DNA of 64,000 nt from Megaustenia siamemsis (GCA_032433765.1 JAVIAB010000073.1:64436199-64500198), one strand, 5' to 3'. Counted from the first letter of the stretch, positions 48,140 to 57,827 are shown. The notes: a model not told the origin generated them from the sequence alone. Numbers and translations: made by a program.

Positions 48140-48717
48140 GGTAAGTTATCATTTCCAATCCAACAGAAGCCACCTGACCTGTAGTTAGTAAAACCACAGA
48201 GAGAATATGATTTTGTGACCTTCACTGATTCACTCTTGGATGTGAATGTGTAGTTTACACAAGAGGAGAAGTTTTCAACTACAGTGATCCCATTTAAGGC
48301 AATTCTGTGATAGCAAGGCAAGTCTCCTTTATAGCAACAGAACATGATGTTCTCTGCTCCCTTCTTGTAACTGCTGCCACACGATTCTGATGTCTCATTA
48401 ACTTGGACATCATTCAAGAACAATGTCAGATTAACATTCCATAGATCTGGCTCTGCTGATGAAGTGCTTGGTGCAACAGTTGTATCAATCATACAGGAGG
48501 CTCCTGTTTTGTGGTCATTAATATCACAGACGGCATATGATGTTGTTATATTCAATATTTCTTTCTGGGGTGTAAATATGTGGCACACACATGGAGAGTT
48601 GTTTGTGGTCACAGTAATCCCATTAAAGGCAATTCTAGGGTAGCACGGCATAGCTGTTTCAGAACAGCACAATCCTATGATGTTTTCTGTGTTCGCTATA
48701 AAGCTGCTGCTGCTACA
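48140..48717 (-). pseudogene. Cysteine-rich two-module extracellular fragment of unknown family
   Basis: An uninterrupted minus-strand frame of about 190 codons without its own ATG. It contains two tandem modules of about 100 residues. Module 1: ENIIGLCCSETAMPCYPRIA, FNGITV, SYAVCDINDHKTGASC. Module 2: ENIMFCCYKGDLPCYHRIAL, NGITVVENFSSC, SYSLCGFTNYRSGGFC. Spacing of cysteines and several N-x-S/T sites suggest a secreted or surface protein. A related but diverged module seems to precede the lectin part of the fragment at 36.4 kb. I do not recognise the family. The frame runs on into repeat H. Confidence 0.6.
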
Positions 48718-49846
48718 CAATTGAATAAACGACCCTGGATGCCAAGTTTAAAAAGCTTGTTCTTTAAACCCTCTCGCCAAACCCTATCAAAAGCCTTCTC
48801 CATGTCGACCCACACTGCCAGTGTGTGTTTCTTTTCTTGTAGAGCATCCTCCATTTCCTGTGCAATGTAGGTGACCAGGTCTTCAGTTGATCTGTGCTGA
48901 CGGAAGCCATTTTGTTGTGGTACGATTTGTTGTTTTGCCTCCAAATGCCACATAAGTCTTCTGTTAACCACCCTTTCCATGAGATTACTCAGGCAGCTCA
49001 GTAGGCTAATTGGTCTATAGCTACTTGGATCTAGTGGGTCTTTTCCACGTTTGAGGATGGGCACCATAAGAGCTTCTTTCCAGATTGCCGGCACATGATC
49101 TCTCTTCCAGCTAGCATTTATTATCCTTAGAAGCTGGCTCTTGGCTTTCTGTCCCAGATTTAGGAGCATTTCTTTGGAGATTCCATCTTTACCAGGGAAA
49201 CTTTTGAGCTTCAATCCTTTGAGGGCAACATCTAATTCAGTTGGGGTAAAGATGGTCGTCTGATGCTCTTCTGATCCTAAAGGCATGTGTTTTGCATTTT
49301 GGTTTTCCCGTCTTGCAACTTTCTGTTTGTCTATTGGAATGTTTATTCTATAGTCCGTTCAGATTCGTTTGCCTAGACATTAATTTATTTTTTTCAAAAA
49401 CTTATTGTTCATTTGCATTGATCTTTTGAAGTTAGGTTTAGAATACTAATGTCGCTATAAAAATATTTTTTTATCAAAGAATTGTGATCCAGTTTCAAAG
49501 ATGCTTTATTTAACCTATATTAAAAAAAAGTTAATCGATATTATAAACACCGGCGGGATTATGTAGATGCTTACATCTCACAGCTGATTCTTTAACATAT
49601 AGGCATGACCTTCACGGCTGAATGCGCACCGTCCTAAAATAGTTATGTTTCCACTATAAATTTTTATAAAGAAATGTTACATATGAAATTTCCCGTTTAG
49701 CACAAAATGACATTTTAGCCGAAACCGGAAATTATGTGACGTCAAAATCACGGCCGTAGACTCGAGTTCGAGTCATAATTCAGAGACAAATCTCAATATT
49801 TACAGAAAGGAGGCGGCACTATCCATATTATCTTCTGCAAGTCTAT

Positions 49847-51097
49847 GTGAGAATGAATATAAAGGCAAAATATTTTACTGAGCATAACATTGCTATAAAG
49901 ATTTATCAATACTTCTGCAGAGAGCGTAAAAAGGGACATCTTTATTGTTCTTTATCAAACCCTGAGAAGAGAACAATGCATATTTTAGGTTTGTGTAAAC
50001 GTTCATTTGATCGAATAGTTAAAGGAAGCGGATATTTATTGCCAACAAATGCAAGAAAGCAAGGAAGGAAAGAAACGTTAGACAGTTTTGATAAGGACCT
50101 AGTAAAAAGAGAAATCTGTCGAATGTTTGATATAAACGAAGAAGTGACACTTAGAAAGTTGAAGCTTTGGCTGAAAACTAACAACGACATTGAAATATCA
50201 AAAACTTCATTATGGAAAATATTAAGAAGTGCAGGCTTCACCTTTAGAAAGTATGCTGGTGGGAAAAACATTATTTGTGAGAAGCCACATCTAGTAGCTC
50301 TTAGAAGCAAGTATTTACGTGAAGTGAAGGAAATGCGCGAAAATGATTATGATATTGTTTATTTAGATGAAACTTGGATCAACGCTCATCATACAAATGA
50401 AAAGGAATGGCAGTTAGCAGATGGAAGTATTAAAAGATCAGTACCAAGCAGTAAAGGGCAACGTTTGATAGTTGCACATGCAGGTAGCAGACATAATGGG
50501 TTGTTGCAGAATGCTCATCTCGTTTTCATTTCAAAATCCATAGACAATAGAGACTACCACTCCGAAATGAATGGGCACATATTTAAAGACTGGATCGAGA
50601 AAAGTATCCTTCCAATATTAGATCGACCTTCTTGTCTGATAATGGACAATGCTTCATACCATAACGTAGTTAACGTAGAAGATAGAATCCCAACATCATC
50701 AAGTACAAAAGATGCAATCAAAACGTGGCTCATAAAAGAGCACATACAAGTTAACGACAGCTACTTGAAACCCGAATTGCTTAGCCTTGTAAAACAGACA
50801 CAACGTACAAAGATATTTAAAATAGACAAGTTAATTCAAGAACATGGCCATAGATGTTTGAGACTACCTCCATATCATGCACACTTAAATCCTATAGAAC
50901 TAGTTTGGGCAAAAGTTAAAGGACACGTAGCATATACAAATAAAACTTTCAAATTATGCGATGTTGAGACACTTACAAATCAGGCTCTATCAAATATAAA
51001 TAAAGACTACTGGGTAAAATGTGAGGATCATGTGTTACGACAAGAAGAGGAATATTGGAAAAGGATGGTTTGTTGTTTGTTCAGCCGAAAGCAGTAA
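49847..51097 (+). CDS. IS630/Tc1-mariner-type transposase (DD82E-like)
   Basis: A 416-codon frame. Residues about 10-120 form the helix-turn-helix DNA-binding part (NIAIKIYQYFCRERKKGHLY; KREICRMFDINEEVTLRKLK). The DDE catalytic triad is intact: VYLDETWINAHHTNEKEW (first Asp), IMDNASYHNVV (second Asp) and PPYHAHLNPIELVWAKVK (Glu). I count 83 residues between the second Asp and the Glu, far more than the 34 of Tc1/mariner and close to the group called DD82E/Sailor. The listed end is probably wrong. A one-base gain in an A run near 51060 shifts the frame, and the alternative frame ends DSSDSE at 51126, as in the two other copies. The enzyme would cut and paste at TA. Confidence 0.9.
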   Translation: MRMNIKAKYFTEHNIAIKIYQYFCRERKKGHLYCSLSNPEKRTMHILGLCKRSFDRIVKGSGYLLPTNARKQGRKETLDSFDKDLVKREICRMFDINEEVTLRKLKLWLKTNNDIEISKTSLWKILRSAGFTFRKYAGGKNIICEKPHLVALRSKYLREVKEMRENDYDIVYLDETWINAHHTNEKEWQLADGSIKRSVPSSKGQRLIVAHAGSRHNGLLQNAHLVFISKSIDNRDYHSEMNGHIFKDWIEKSILPILDRPSCLIMDNASYHNVVNVEDRIPTSSSTKDAIKTWLIKEHIQVNDSYLKPELLSLVKQTQRTKIFKIDKLIQEHGHRCLRLPPYHAHLNPIELVWAKVKGHVAYTNKTFKLCDVETLTNQALSNINKDYWVKCEDHVLRQEEEYWKRMVCCLFSRKQ

Positions 51098-51220
51098 TCG
51101 ACCTATTTGACTCGTCTGATTCTGAATGATCATTACTCTGATTAAGTCTACAGATAAATAGTTTGATTTGCAAAATTTCCTATTTGATTTGTTAAACAGT
51201 TTATTGTTCAAGACCACCCA

Positions 51221-51450
51221 AGCAATCAAAAATATGTTATAAGCAAACCAACAACCATTACTTTGAATGGAAGCCTGCTTGAGTCAGTACAGAAGTTCAG
51301 CTATCCTGGATCCACTATTACAGCCACACTTTCCTTAGATGAGGAACTAAATGTACGTATTTGAAAGGCAGCGACAACATTTGGGAAACTCACACCAAGA
51401 GCATGGAACTATATCAAATTGACTCTACGAACAAAAGTTCTATATATAAT
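51221..51450 (+). mobile_element. LINE scrap inside the DD82E element
   Basis: Translation ISKPTTITLNGSLLESVQKF, SYPGSTITATLSLDEELNVR, then RTKVLYI: the post-RT segment of a LINE unlike families A-G. It lies between the transposase and the right inverted end. Confidence 0.65.
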
Positions 51451-53177
51451 TTAAAATTTGTATACTTGCCACCCAGTAAAATTTTACGGACACGCCTATG
51501 GGTCATCGTTGCACTAGATTACTGTAAAACATTTTGATTAGGGTCAAAATAATAGTTACATGGGCAAAGATCAAAGGAATTCGCCGCTTTAAGAAAACCG
51601 TTATAGCTAGACATCGAGTAACACATATGTTCTCGTGACATGGACATTTTAACACCGTATGCCAAAAATCATGTGAAATCATCAAGAACTTTTTGAATTA
51701 TAAATCATAACATCTCGGCAAACGAATCTGAACGGACTATACTAATGTTTTTGTAAGTCTCTATCAGTAGATTTGCTGCCCTTTTGCCTGTGAGGATGTT
51801 CTGATTCTCACGAGTGTATTTGGCCGAAGCTGTTTTGTAGGCAATGTTACTCTCTGTGCTGTGTGATGTTTCAGCTAGTTATCTGGCAGAGTCCAGTTCC
51901 TCTTCTAGTCTAGTCTTTGTATTTCCTTGCTCCAGTATGGCTTGTAGTTTGTTCTTGCTCCTCTAGGAATGGATTCTTTAGCAGCTCTCAGGATTCCTAT
52001 CGTTAACCGCTCTATCATATTATTGACCTTCTTTTCGTGGGTGTTGATAGGCGCAATATATGCATCAGTGAGCCTTGCAAACTTTGCCCAATCTACTCTC
52101 TTATAGTTCCAGCGGGGAAGAGGTATCTGCAACTCCTGTTTGTGAGCAAGATCTATTGAAAGTTTGACTGGTCTATGGTCACTATCTCCAAGTTGGTTCA
52201 TCACTTTTCTGGTTATTTTGATAGTTATGTCTCCAGTTGCAAATGCTTGGTCGGGAGTGGAAGTTGTTTTCCATCTTGATTAAAAGGTTCGGGGGTACTC
52301 CCTAGAGTTTATGAGGAATAGGTTGTTGTCTATTTCCCACTCTTTCACGTCTTCACCTCGAACATTGGACTCCTTATATCCCCATCTTTCAGAGTGGCTA
52401 TTAAAGTCTCCTACTTCCAGACACTTTGATGGTGTTATTTCCATTGACTCCAGCTTCAGTAATTTGTCATTTGGACAGTATATATTAAATATCCTTATAC
52501 TAGCGGAGTTAATGATTAGGTCTGCACCAATGATCTCTGCCTCTCCGTTTGTGACCACATCTATCAGTTTTGCTGGGATGAAATTTCTAATAAGTATAAG
52601 AATTCCATCCTTGTGACCTTCCCTGTCTTGTTTAGATGTTTGGTAGCCCCTGATCATAAATCTGTGCTGAAGATTAAGATGGGTTTCCTAGATGCCGGCA
52701 ACGTCTATCTCCTCCTCTGCTAGTCTGATTGTTAGAGCTTGTTTTTTGTTGTATATGCCCACCGCATTCCAGCGTATTATATTCAGCTGTTTCTTGAAGC
52801 CTTTCCGATCAGCGGTAGTTTCTATCATAATTAGAGTCTGTTAGACCCAGTCTGATTGATTACTTGTTAAAACGTTGCATTGTGTTCCGCGCCAGTGGCC
52901 CAGTGCATCAGATTTCAGCCAGCATTTTATTCAGGTTTGCTTTCCTTAGCCTTTGATTGTCCCCAATCTTCCTGCAAGGCAGCAGATTATCTTTTCTGTA
53001 GGGGGATTCTGCCCTTAGATGGTCGGCCCTCCCAGGCTTACGAGCACCATCTGCCCAAGCTTGATGTAGTTATTTGTTTGTGATTAGACCATCGCCATCA
53101 CACAGCAAATAACAGACTAAAACATGCTAAAAGTTCTACCAGATATATACTAATATATGATGAAACATGTAATTTAC

Positions 53178-53233
53178 TATTTGGATAGTTTGTCAAAGAA
53201 GGTGTTGATCTCCTCCTGCGTTAGTGGACGCAT
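53178..53233 (-). CDS. NIP7: NIP7 first coding exon (candidate)
   Basis: The minus strand from ATG at 53233 reads MRPLTQEEINTFFDKLSK and then TA followed by a GTAAAT donor at 53177. The ribosome-biogenesis factor NIP7 begins MRPLTEEET...F.K.AKYIGEN, so the peptide and a splice inside the Tyr codon fit well. NIP7 acts in 60S maturation and pre-rRNA processing. Downstream on this strand a family F LINE begins within about 60 bp. No further NIP7 exon was recognised, so it may be a first exon with a very long intron or a truncated gene. Eighteen residues are suggestive, not conclusive. Confidence 0.5.
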
Positions 53234-53451
53234 GATTGTTTACTAATTTGGTCCATTTAAGACAGCGTCCGCAAGAGTCAGAGTGAAATGAATCTCCATT
53301 TTCGCCAACCTTCGATGCAGGGAGAAATCACGACAAGATTGTGTTCTGAGCTTATACTCCAGGCGTTGTGCTAGTAAAAGCTTAACTATAACGGCCGCCG
53401 TTGAGAATGAACGAAATTCTGCAAATTCAGATCTTGGCCGTTAGGCTTTGT
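53234..53451 (-). promoter_or_regulatory. Possible NIP7 5' UTR and promoter
   Basis: GC-richer, non-repetitive sequence upstream of the NIP7-like ATG, with a short upstream frame starting MEIHFTLTLADAV and a cggccgccg motif near 53390. No TATA box or defined start site can be assigned. Confidence 0.3.
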
Positions 53452-53991
53452 TCAAACGTAAACAAGCGTCCATATTGGTGCCCCGTTAGTGAATAAGACA
53501 AAGTCAGTGCGGACTACATAGGTGCAGGTGATACAGTTACGACCGCAAGGGACCGTACCCATGTGTTGATGGTCAGAGAGGGGGAGATGGCTCCTAACCA
53601 GAATATCTCCCAAATTCCTGTCGCGTGTGAAGGCGATCATAGGGGGATCACTAAAAAGTAGACGAGTAGTGGGATCAGAGTGGAGAATGGAACCATAGCG
53701 GTTGAGTATCTTCACAGCAGCTAGGTTGTGAGGATGATAGGGGAGAGTGAGTATTGTTCTCTCAGGGGGCGGTGGCGGTTGGATGGAGTGAGTGTCTCGG
53801 GACGAGAGATAAGGAGGACTCGCTTGAAGGCAGACTGGAGGATCAAATCTGGATAAAGCCGGCGGCTAAAAAAACCTAACATGAGGTGAGCATATTGGAC
53901 GAAATCTTGGTCATCCTGGCAGATGCGACGAAAACGTAATAACTGTGAGAACATAATGGAATCACGACAAGAAGGTAAATGTGATGAAGTA

Positions 53992-54249
53992 AGTAAAGTA
54001 AAGAGCCCCGTCACGCCAAGTGGCGTATAGGGAATATGGTGTTAGTGACCATACATTTTACAGACCATCAGCACATGATTTTCGGGGTAATGTGGTCGAT
54101 ATTACGCCCACGCCGCTTACTTTCCAAGAAAAAATGCGATACCCATTTAAGGCTGGGTGAACCCGGAAGCCATCGGTTGGGATAGAACCTTACCCCTGGT
54201 TCTTTGTAGTCCAGTTCACTAACCACTGAGCTATCGCGGCTCCCTATGG
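53992..54249 (-). mobile_element. tRNA-derived SINE, family S, in the Penelope RT
   Basis: Minus-strand S copy (tagctcagtggttagtgaac head; body with gggtatcgcattttttcttg). Duplication gatgaagta at 53983-53991 and 54250-54258. Removing it rejoins the RT frame at LYTSSH. Confidence 0.88.
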
Positions 54250-54499
54250 GATGAAGTATAGAGAAGAAAACAATGGGCGTCTGTAGGTTTATAGAAAACC
54301 GAGGTGTGTGGGCCAGAAATACCCAAGGGAACAATAAGATCTAGGAAGGTAACAGAGGAAGTGGATATACAAGATGCGATCTTGATAGCTTTGTGATATC
54401 TGCCAATGTAGTAGATAAACTTGGAGACGTCGTCCTCAGATAGATCGGTAAGTCCGATCAGTGAAGTCGTCAAGAAGTCAATAATGTAACGGAGGTATA

Positions 54500-54846
54500 G
54501 TATATTTGGGTAAATTTGGGGGCCTCGGTAGCCTAGTTGGGAAAACCACCCAACTGGACAACTGACGTTCGGACAACCCATGTTCGATTCCCGCTGGGAG
54601 CAGTGTGAATTGTACTCGTGGTTGGAAAAAAAAATACCCCCACGGTCGACCCAGCCGTTGGTAGAAATGGGTACCAGGGTATCACCCTGGGAAGGTGAGG
54701 AATGTCGCCTCGCATCTGAGTTTCGATGCTTGAGGCGACACTATACAGAAATCTCCGAACATTTCTGGATAGGCGGCCGAGCACATATGGGTGTAAACTC
54801 GCGTGCTAAGACGCCGGTTCAAGTCTCGTACTTTACCTTTACCTTT
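54500..54846 (+). mobile_element. tRNA-derived SINE, third type
   Basis: Head gcctcggtagcctagttggg (box A) and catgttcgattcccgctgg (box B), then a body with acccagccgttgg, aaatgggtaccagggtatca and a 3' part with taagacgccggttcaag and cctttacctttac repeats. The 11-bp duplication acggaggtata lies at 54489-54499 and 54847-54857. It split the Penelope RT at YLR. Head differs from family S, but the short central block resembles it. Confidence 0.85.
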
Positions 54847-56149
54847 ACGGAGGTATATGATAGGAAGGGGACCTTGATGCGAATTGAGAATTTGGTGTTC
54901 AAGGTAACCAATAAATAGGCAAGCATAGCTAGGGCCCATATTGGTGCCCATGGTAAGTAAGTAGTAGGTAAGTATCCTCAGTAAGGTGACGCAGAGTGGC
55001 ATTATCAACAGAGGGGTGTTGCCTCTGGTCAAGATAGAACCGTAGAGCCAGGAGGCCGTCGGAGTGAGGGATAGAAGTGTAAAGAGAACAAACATCAACG
55101 ACGAAAAGTCGGTATGAGCGACCACGGGAGAGAGAGATGGAAGAGAAGATCCTCAAGGTATGGTTGGTGTCCTTGACATATGAGGGAAGACTAACTATCA
55201 TGGGCTTGAAGACACTATCTAGATAGTCAGATATGTGTTCGTCGGGCAAGCACACGCTGACGCGATGGGACGTCCTGGATTGTCGATTTTATTAATTTTA
55301 GGGAGCATGTAGAATGATGGCTTACCAAGACCACTATTGGGGATAATGAGGCGGGACGCACTAGGAGGAAGGAGGTTATCTTGGATCAGTTCCTTGATGG
55401 AAGATTGGACCTGCTTATTGTGGAGGACGATGGCGTCGTCAGGACGGGGTTTATAAAACGTGGTGTTGGATAATTGTTTGTTGCCCTCTGAAATGTATAA
55501 GTGTTTGCGCCAAACTACCACCGCTCCTCCATTATCTGCCGGTTTGATAACAATGTCCTCCCGGTGGCGGAGATAAGAGAGGGCCCGAAACTCAAAGGGA
55601 GTTAAATTCGAGCGGTAAAGTTTTCTAGGGCGCAGTTGTATCTCACGTGAGGTGACCTTTATGTAGAGATACAAGGTATGTGAGGCGCCAGCTGGTGGGG
55701 TCCAAACCGATTTACGGAGGTGGAAGCGAGAAAACTCATCTACAAGAGTAGTTGAGGAAGAAGTATCAGGTGTGCCCGAAAAACGGAATTGTAAGCGCCT
55801 ACGCCTATGGAAATCATGGACATTCTTACAAAGGTTGTAGTGGTCACTAGAAGAACGCAGGGGGATACATTTTAAACCTTTGGAGAGAACAGACCTCTCA
55901 TTGTTCGAGAGATGGAGGTTAGGAGGTATACAAACAACTAAAGAGTCGGGGGCAGACGTGGGAGGTGGTAGAGAAGGTGGAGCTGAGCGGAGGTTAGAGA
56001 TCTTCTTGTGCTGGGAGAACATAAACGTATATAGTTGCCTATTGAAGTGGTGGATGATCTGCCGGATAAAATGGTCTGTGCCGGTCATTAAACACATGAG
56101 TCTCGCTACCAGTTGGAGACGCTAAGTACGCAGGTTAGAAACAAGTCTG

Positions 56150-56351
56150 GTGTTATTGGCTAGAACCAGCCTCATGTGAAGAAAACCGAAGCGCCTTTCT
56201 ATGCTATCAAATTTCCGTATCTCACTAGCGTTCGGCTGGTTGACAAAGGGAGTGAACTTAGTTCGGAAACCGAACGCTAGTGACATACGGAAATTTGATA
56301 GCATAGAAAGGCGCTTCGGTTTTCTTCACATGAGGCTGGTTCTAGCCAATA
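56150..56351. repeat. Inverted duplication (hairpin) at the Penelope 5' end
   Basis: Arms of about 90 bp (tggctagaaccagcctcatg and its complement; aagcgcctttctatgctatc and its complement) surround a loop of about 25-40 bp. Both arms encode IERRFGFLHMRLVLANN, one on each strand. The DNA could extrude as a long cruciform. Confidence 0.9.
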
Positions 56352-56665
56352 ACTTCAGTCATTGGCAAATCAGAAACTTCAGTCGTAGGCAATTTTGGAG
56401 GAAATTAACGTGGCAGGTAAATCTAGTGAGTTTATAAGTAGTAAAGGCGAGTTCAGTGGATATAGAAGAGATGTCCGATGGTAAATTCTAGAAGGCTGAT
56501 AAAGTACCCCGGCGGATGGAATTGGAAAACTATTTATATGTGGGCATGCTGTCGGAGTAAAGAGTAGGAGCAGGGACTGGGGGGACACAAGCGAATGTGG
56601 AAAACCTGAATATTGAAATATGGTATAAGTGATGATAGTAATCACAACAATAATATGATGATGAT
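56352..56665. other. Unassigned sequence between Penelope parts
   Basis: No clear coding similarity; perhaps Penelope untranslated sequence, as it lies between a Penelope 5' end and 3' region. Confidence 0.35.
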
Positions 56666-56675
56666 AAACGTAATA

Positions 56676-56786
56676 AGCAAGAAAACTGCTAGAACAAAAA
56701 TTCATATAGGAGAAGGTGTATCTTGGTCTACGCCCTATGGGCCGGTTACGGCTCGAAAGGTCAATAGATAGATAGATAGATAGATA
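56676..56786 (+). mobile_element. RTE-type LINE family C, 111-bp insertion
   Basis: Only the 3' UTR (gaaaactgctagaacaaaaa to ggctcgaaaggtcaa) plus a run of seven gata units. The 13-bp duplication gataaacgtaata flanks it (56663-56675, 56787-56799). An extreme 5' truncation. Confidence 0.93.
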
Positions 56787-57079
56787 GATAAACGTAATAA
56801 CACTACAGATGATAATGTCACAAATGGTGGAAATGGTAATAAAATAAAGGCAGTCTAGTAAACGTTCTAAACTAAAATATATGTACTAGAGTAAACACTT
56901 AGGACGAAATACAAACATTTAGTAGCAGCGGTATTGTACTAGTAAGGGATTAAGGCAAAGAAATGCAAATGAATGTAATAAAAATGCGAAGCTGCAGTAA
57001 AGCATGTGAGGGAGAATATTAGCAAAAATAGAAAAAAAAGTGGTATGGTAAAAGCTTTACGTGATTGATAGATGACACA

Positions 57080-57127
57080 AATTTGAACGACGTTTCGGCT
57101 CAATAGGCCTTCAGCAGGATCAAACAA
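57080..57127 (-). ncRNA. Hammerhead ribozyme-like motif of a Penelope element
   Basis: The minus strand reads tttgatc, ctgctga, aggcctattgagcc, gaaacgtc, gttcaaa. This gives stem I (TTTGA with TCAAA), core CTGCTGA (one change from CTGATGA), stem II GGC...GCC, GAAA, and a GTC cleavage triplet with a very short stem III. Penelope-like elements are known to carry such type I hammerheads. The A-to-C core change probably abolishes cleavage. Confidence 0.65.
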
Positions 57128-57499
57128 ACAGCACACGTACACAAATATGTAAGTAAATAAAACGATTCCTACATAGCTAACTAGTAATGAAACATCCAAA
57201 ACAAAATAATCAAAACTGGTATAAGAAAAGAAAAATTTCTTCCCTGTATCGTGGACCGTGGCCGGAATGAAAAAGAGAGATTTTCGGCTGTGCGCTGTAA
57301 ATACTCTCTGGTCAGAGGGTCAAACCGTGTAAAGGGTTCTAAAAATATGTAAGTAGGGGGAACACTGTCTAGGCTACCTCGACTATAAAGACACTGACAA
57401 TGTCAATAAGTATCTAAGAGGCCACACATACATGCACACACACACACACAAATGCGTATGTACATACATATACAAATATACATGCATATACATATATAT

Positions 57500-57742
57500 A
57501 CGGAGCTGCGATAGCTCAGTGGTTAGTGAACTGGACTTCAAAGGACAAGGGGTAGGGTTCGATCCCACCGACGGCTTCCGGGTTCACCCAGCCTTAAATG
57601 GGTACCGGATTTTTTTCTGGGAAAGTAAAGCAGCACGGGCGTAATACCGACCACATTACCCCAAAAATCATGTGCTGAAGGTCTGTAAAATATAGGGTCA
57701 CTAACACCATATTTCCCTACACGCCACTTGGTGTACTTTACT
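57500..57742 (+). mobile_element. tRNA-derived SINE, family S
   Basis: Head cggagctgcgatagctcagt, box B gggttcgatcccaccg, full body, and tail gtgtactttactta, placed between CA/TA microsatellites in the Penelope 3' region. Confidence 0.87.
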
Positions 57743-57745
57743 TAT

Positions 57746-57826
<81 letters not shown>
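57746..57826. repeat. (CA)n/(TA)n microsatellite
   Basis: Immediately follows the SINE tail. Confidence 0.95.

Positions 57827-57827
<1 letters not shown>

Larger units (their letters stand above)
47615..48717 (-). mobile_element. Chimeric insertion: host-like coding fragment fused to repeat H
   Basis: Exactly flanked by the 11-bp duplication caattgaataa (47604-47614, 48718-48728), inside the RT of the F LINE. On the minus strand it has a 5' coding-like part (48717-48140) and a 3' part homologous to repeat H (48135-47615). The 3' end consists of short ccaataa-type repeats, like a LINE/SINE tail. This is the structure expected of a template-switched cDNA made by LINE machinery. Confidence 0.8.
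49351..51739 (+). mobile_element. DD82E-type transposon, copy 3, best preserved
   Basis: 2,389 bp with inverted ends (tagtccgttcagattcgttt at the left; complement at 51720-51739) and TA duplications at 49349-49350 and 51740-51741. It carries the transposase at 49847-51097 and a LINE scrap at 51221-51450. It inserted into the linker of the F LINE. Its first 12 bases match those of copy 2, while the internal parts of the ends differ. Confidence 0.93.
45607..53122 (-). mobile_element. LINE family F, near full length, opened by two insertions
   Basis: Minus-strand order: 5' UTR from 53122; endonuclease 52830-51750 (AVGIYNKKQALT, EVGDFNSHSERWGYKES, GDSDHRPVKLSIDL); linker up to LIETYKNIS, where a DD82E element (49351-51739) sits; RINIP onward and RT start 49286-48729 (VDMEKAFDRVW, RPISLLSCLSNLM); a 1.1-kb chimeric insertion; RT end 47603-47071 (QGVPQGGVLSPTLF, IYADDLALWAREE intact); RNase H 46550-45972 (YTDGSATNATRNGEG, ILTDALS, IHGNERADKLAKE); and a (GA)n tail at 45607. 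Removing both insertions leaves about 4.0 kb. A few stops and frameshifts remain, so it is inactive. Confidence 0.9.
53452..56351 (-). mobile_element. Penelope-like element: RT and linker, no endonuclease
   Basis: Minus-strand parts: N-terminal region from 56304 (IERRFGFLHMRLVLANN); 56097-55219 with DNGGAVVVWRKHLYI and KPSFYMLPKINK; motif A VDVCSLYTSIPHSDGLLA at about 55090; TNMGPSYACLFIGYLEHQI; the motif C position YLRYIIDF at about 54490 (usually YIDD); and the linker CGRNCITC at about 53540 with ILVRSHL. It ends at APIWTL where the GIY-YIG domain should follow. Frameshifts at about 55240, 54930 and 53715 plus two SINEs show it is dead. Confidence 0.88.

Noticed and set aside
48022..48720. 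A 232-codon gene with its own start
   Set aside because: It begins at a TTG next to the target duplication and ends in repeat H; no ATG or splice signals fit.
57240..57400. Protein frame ending LLSRNVVQI as a coding domain
   Set aside because: That peptide is the translation of the hammerhead-like core (gccgaaacgtcg) in a 3' untranslated region.
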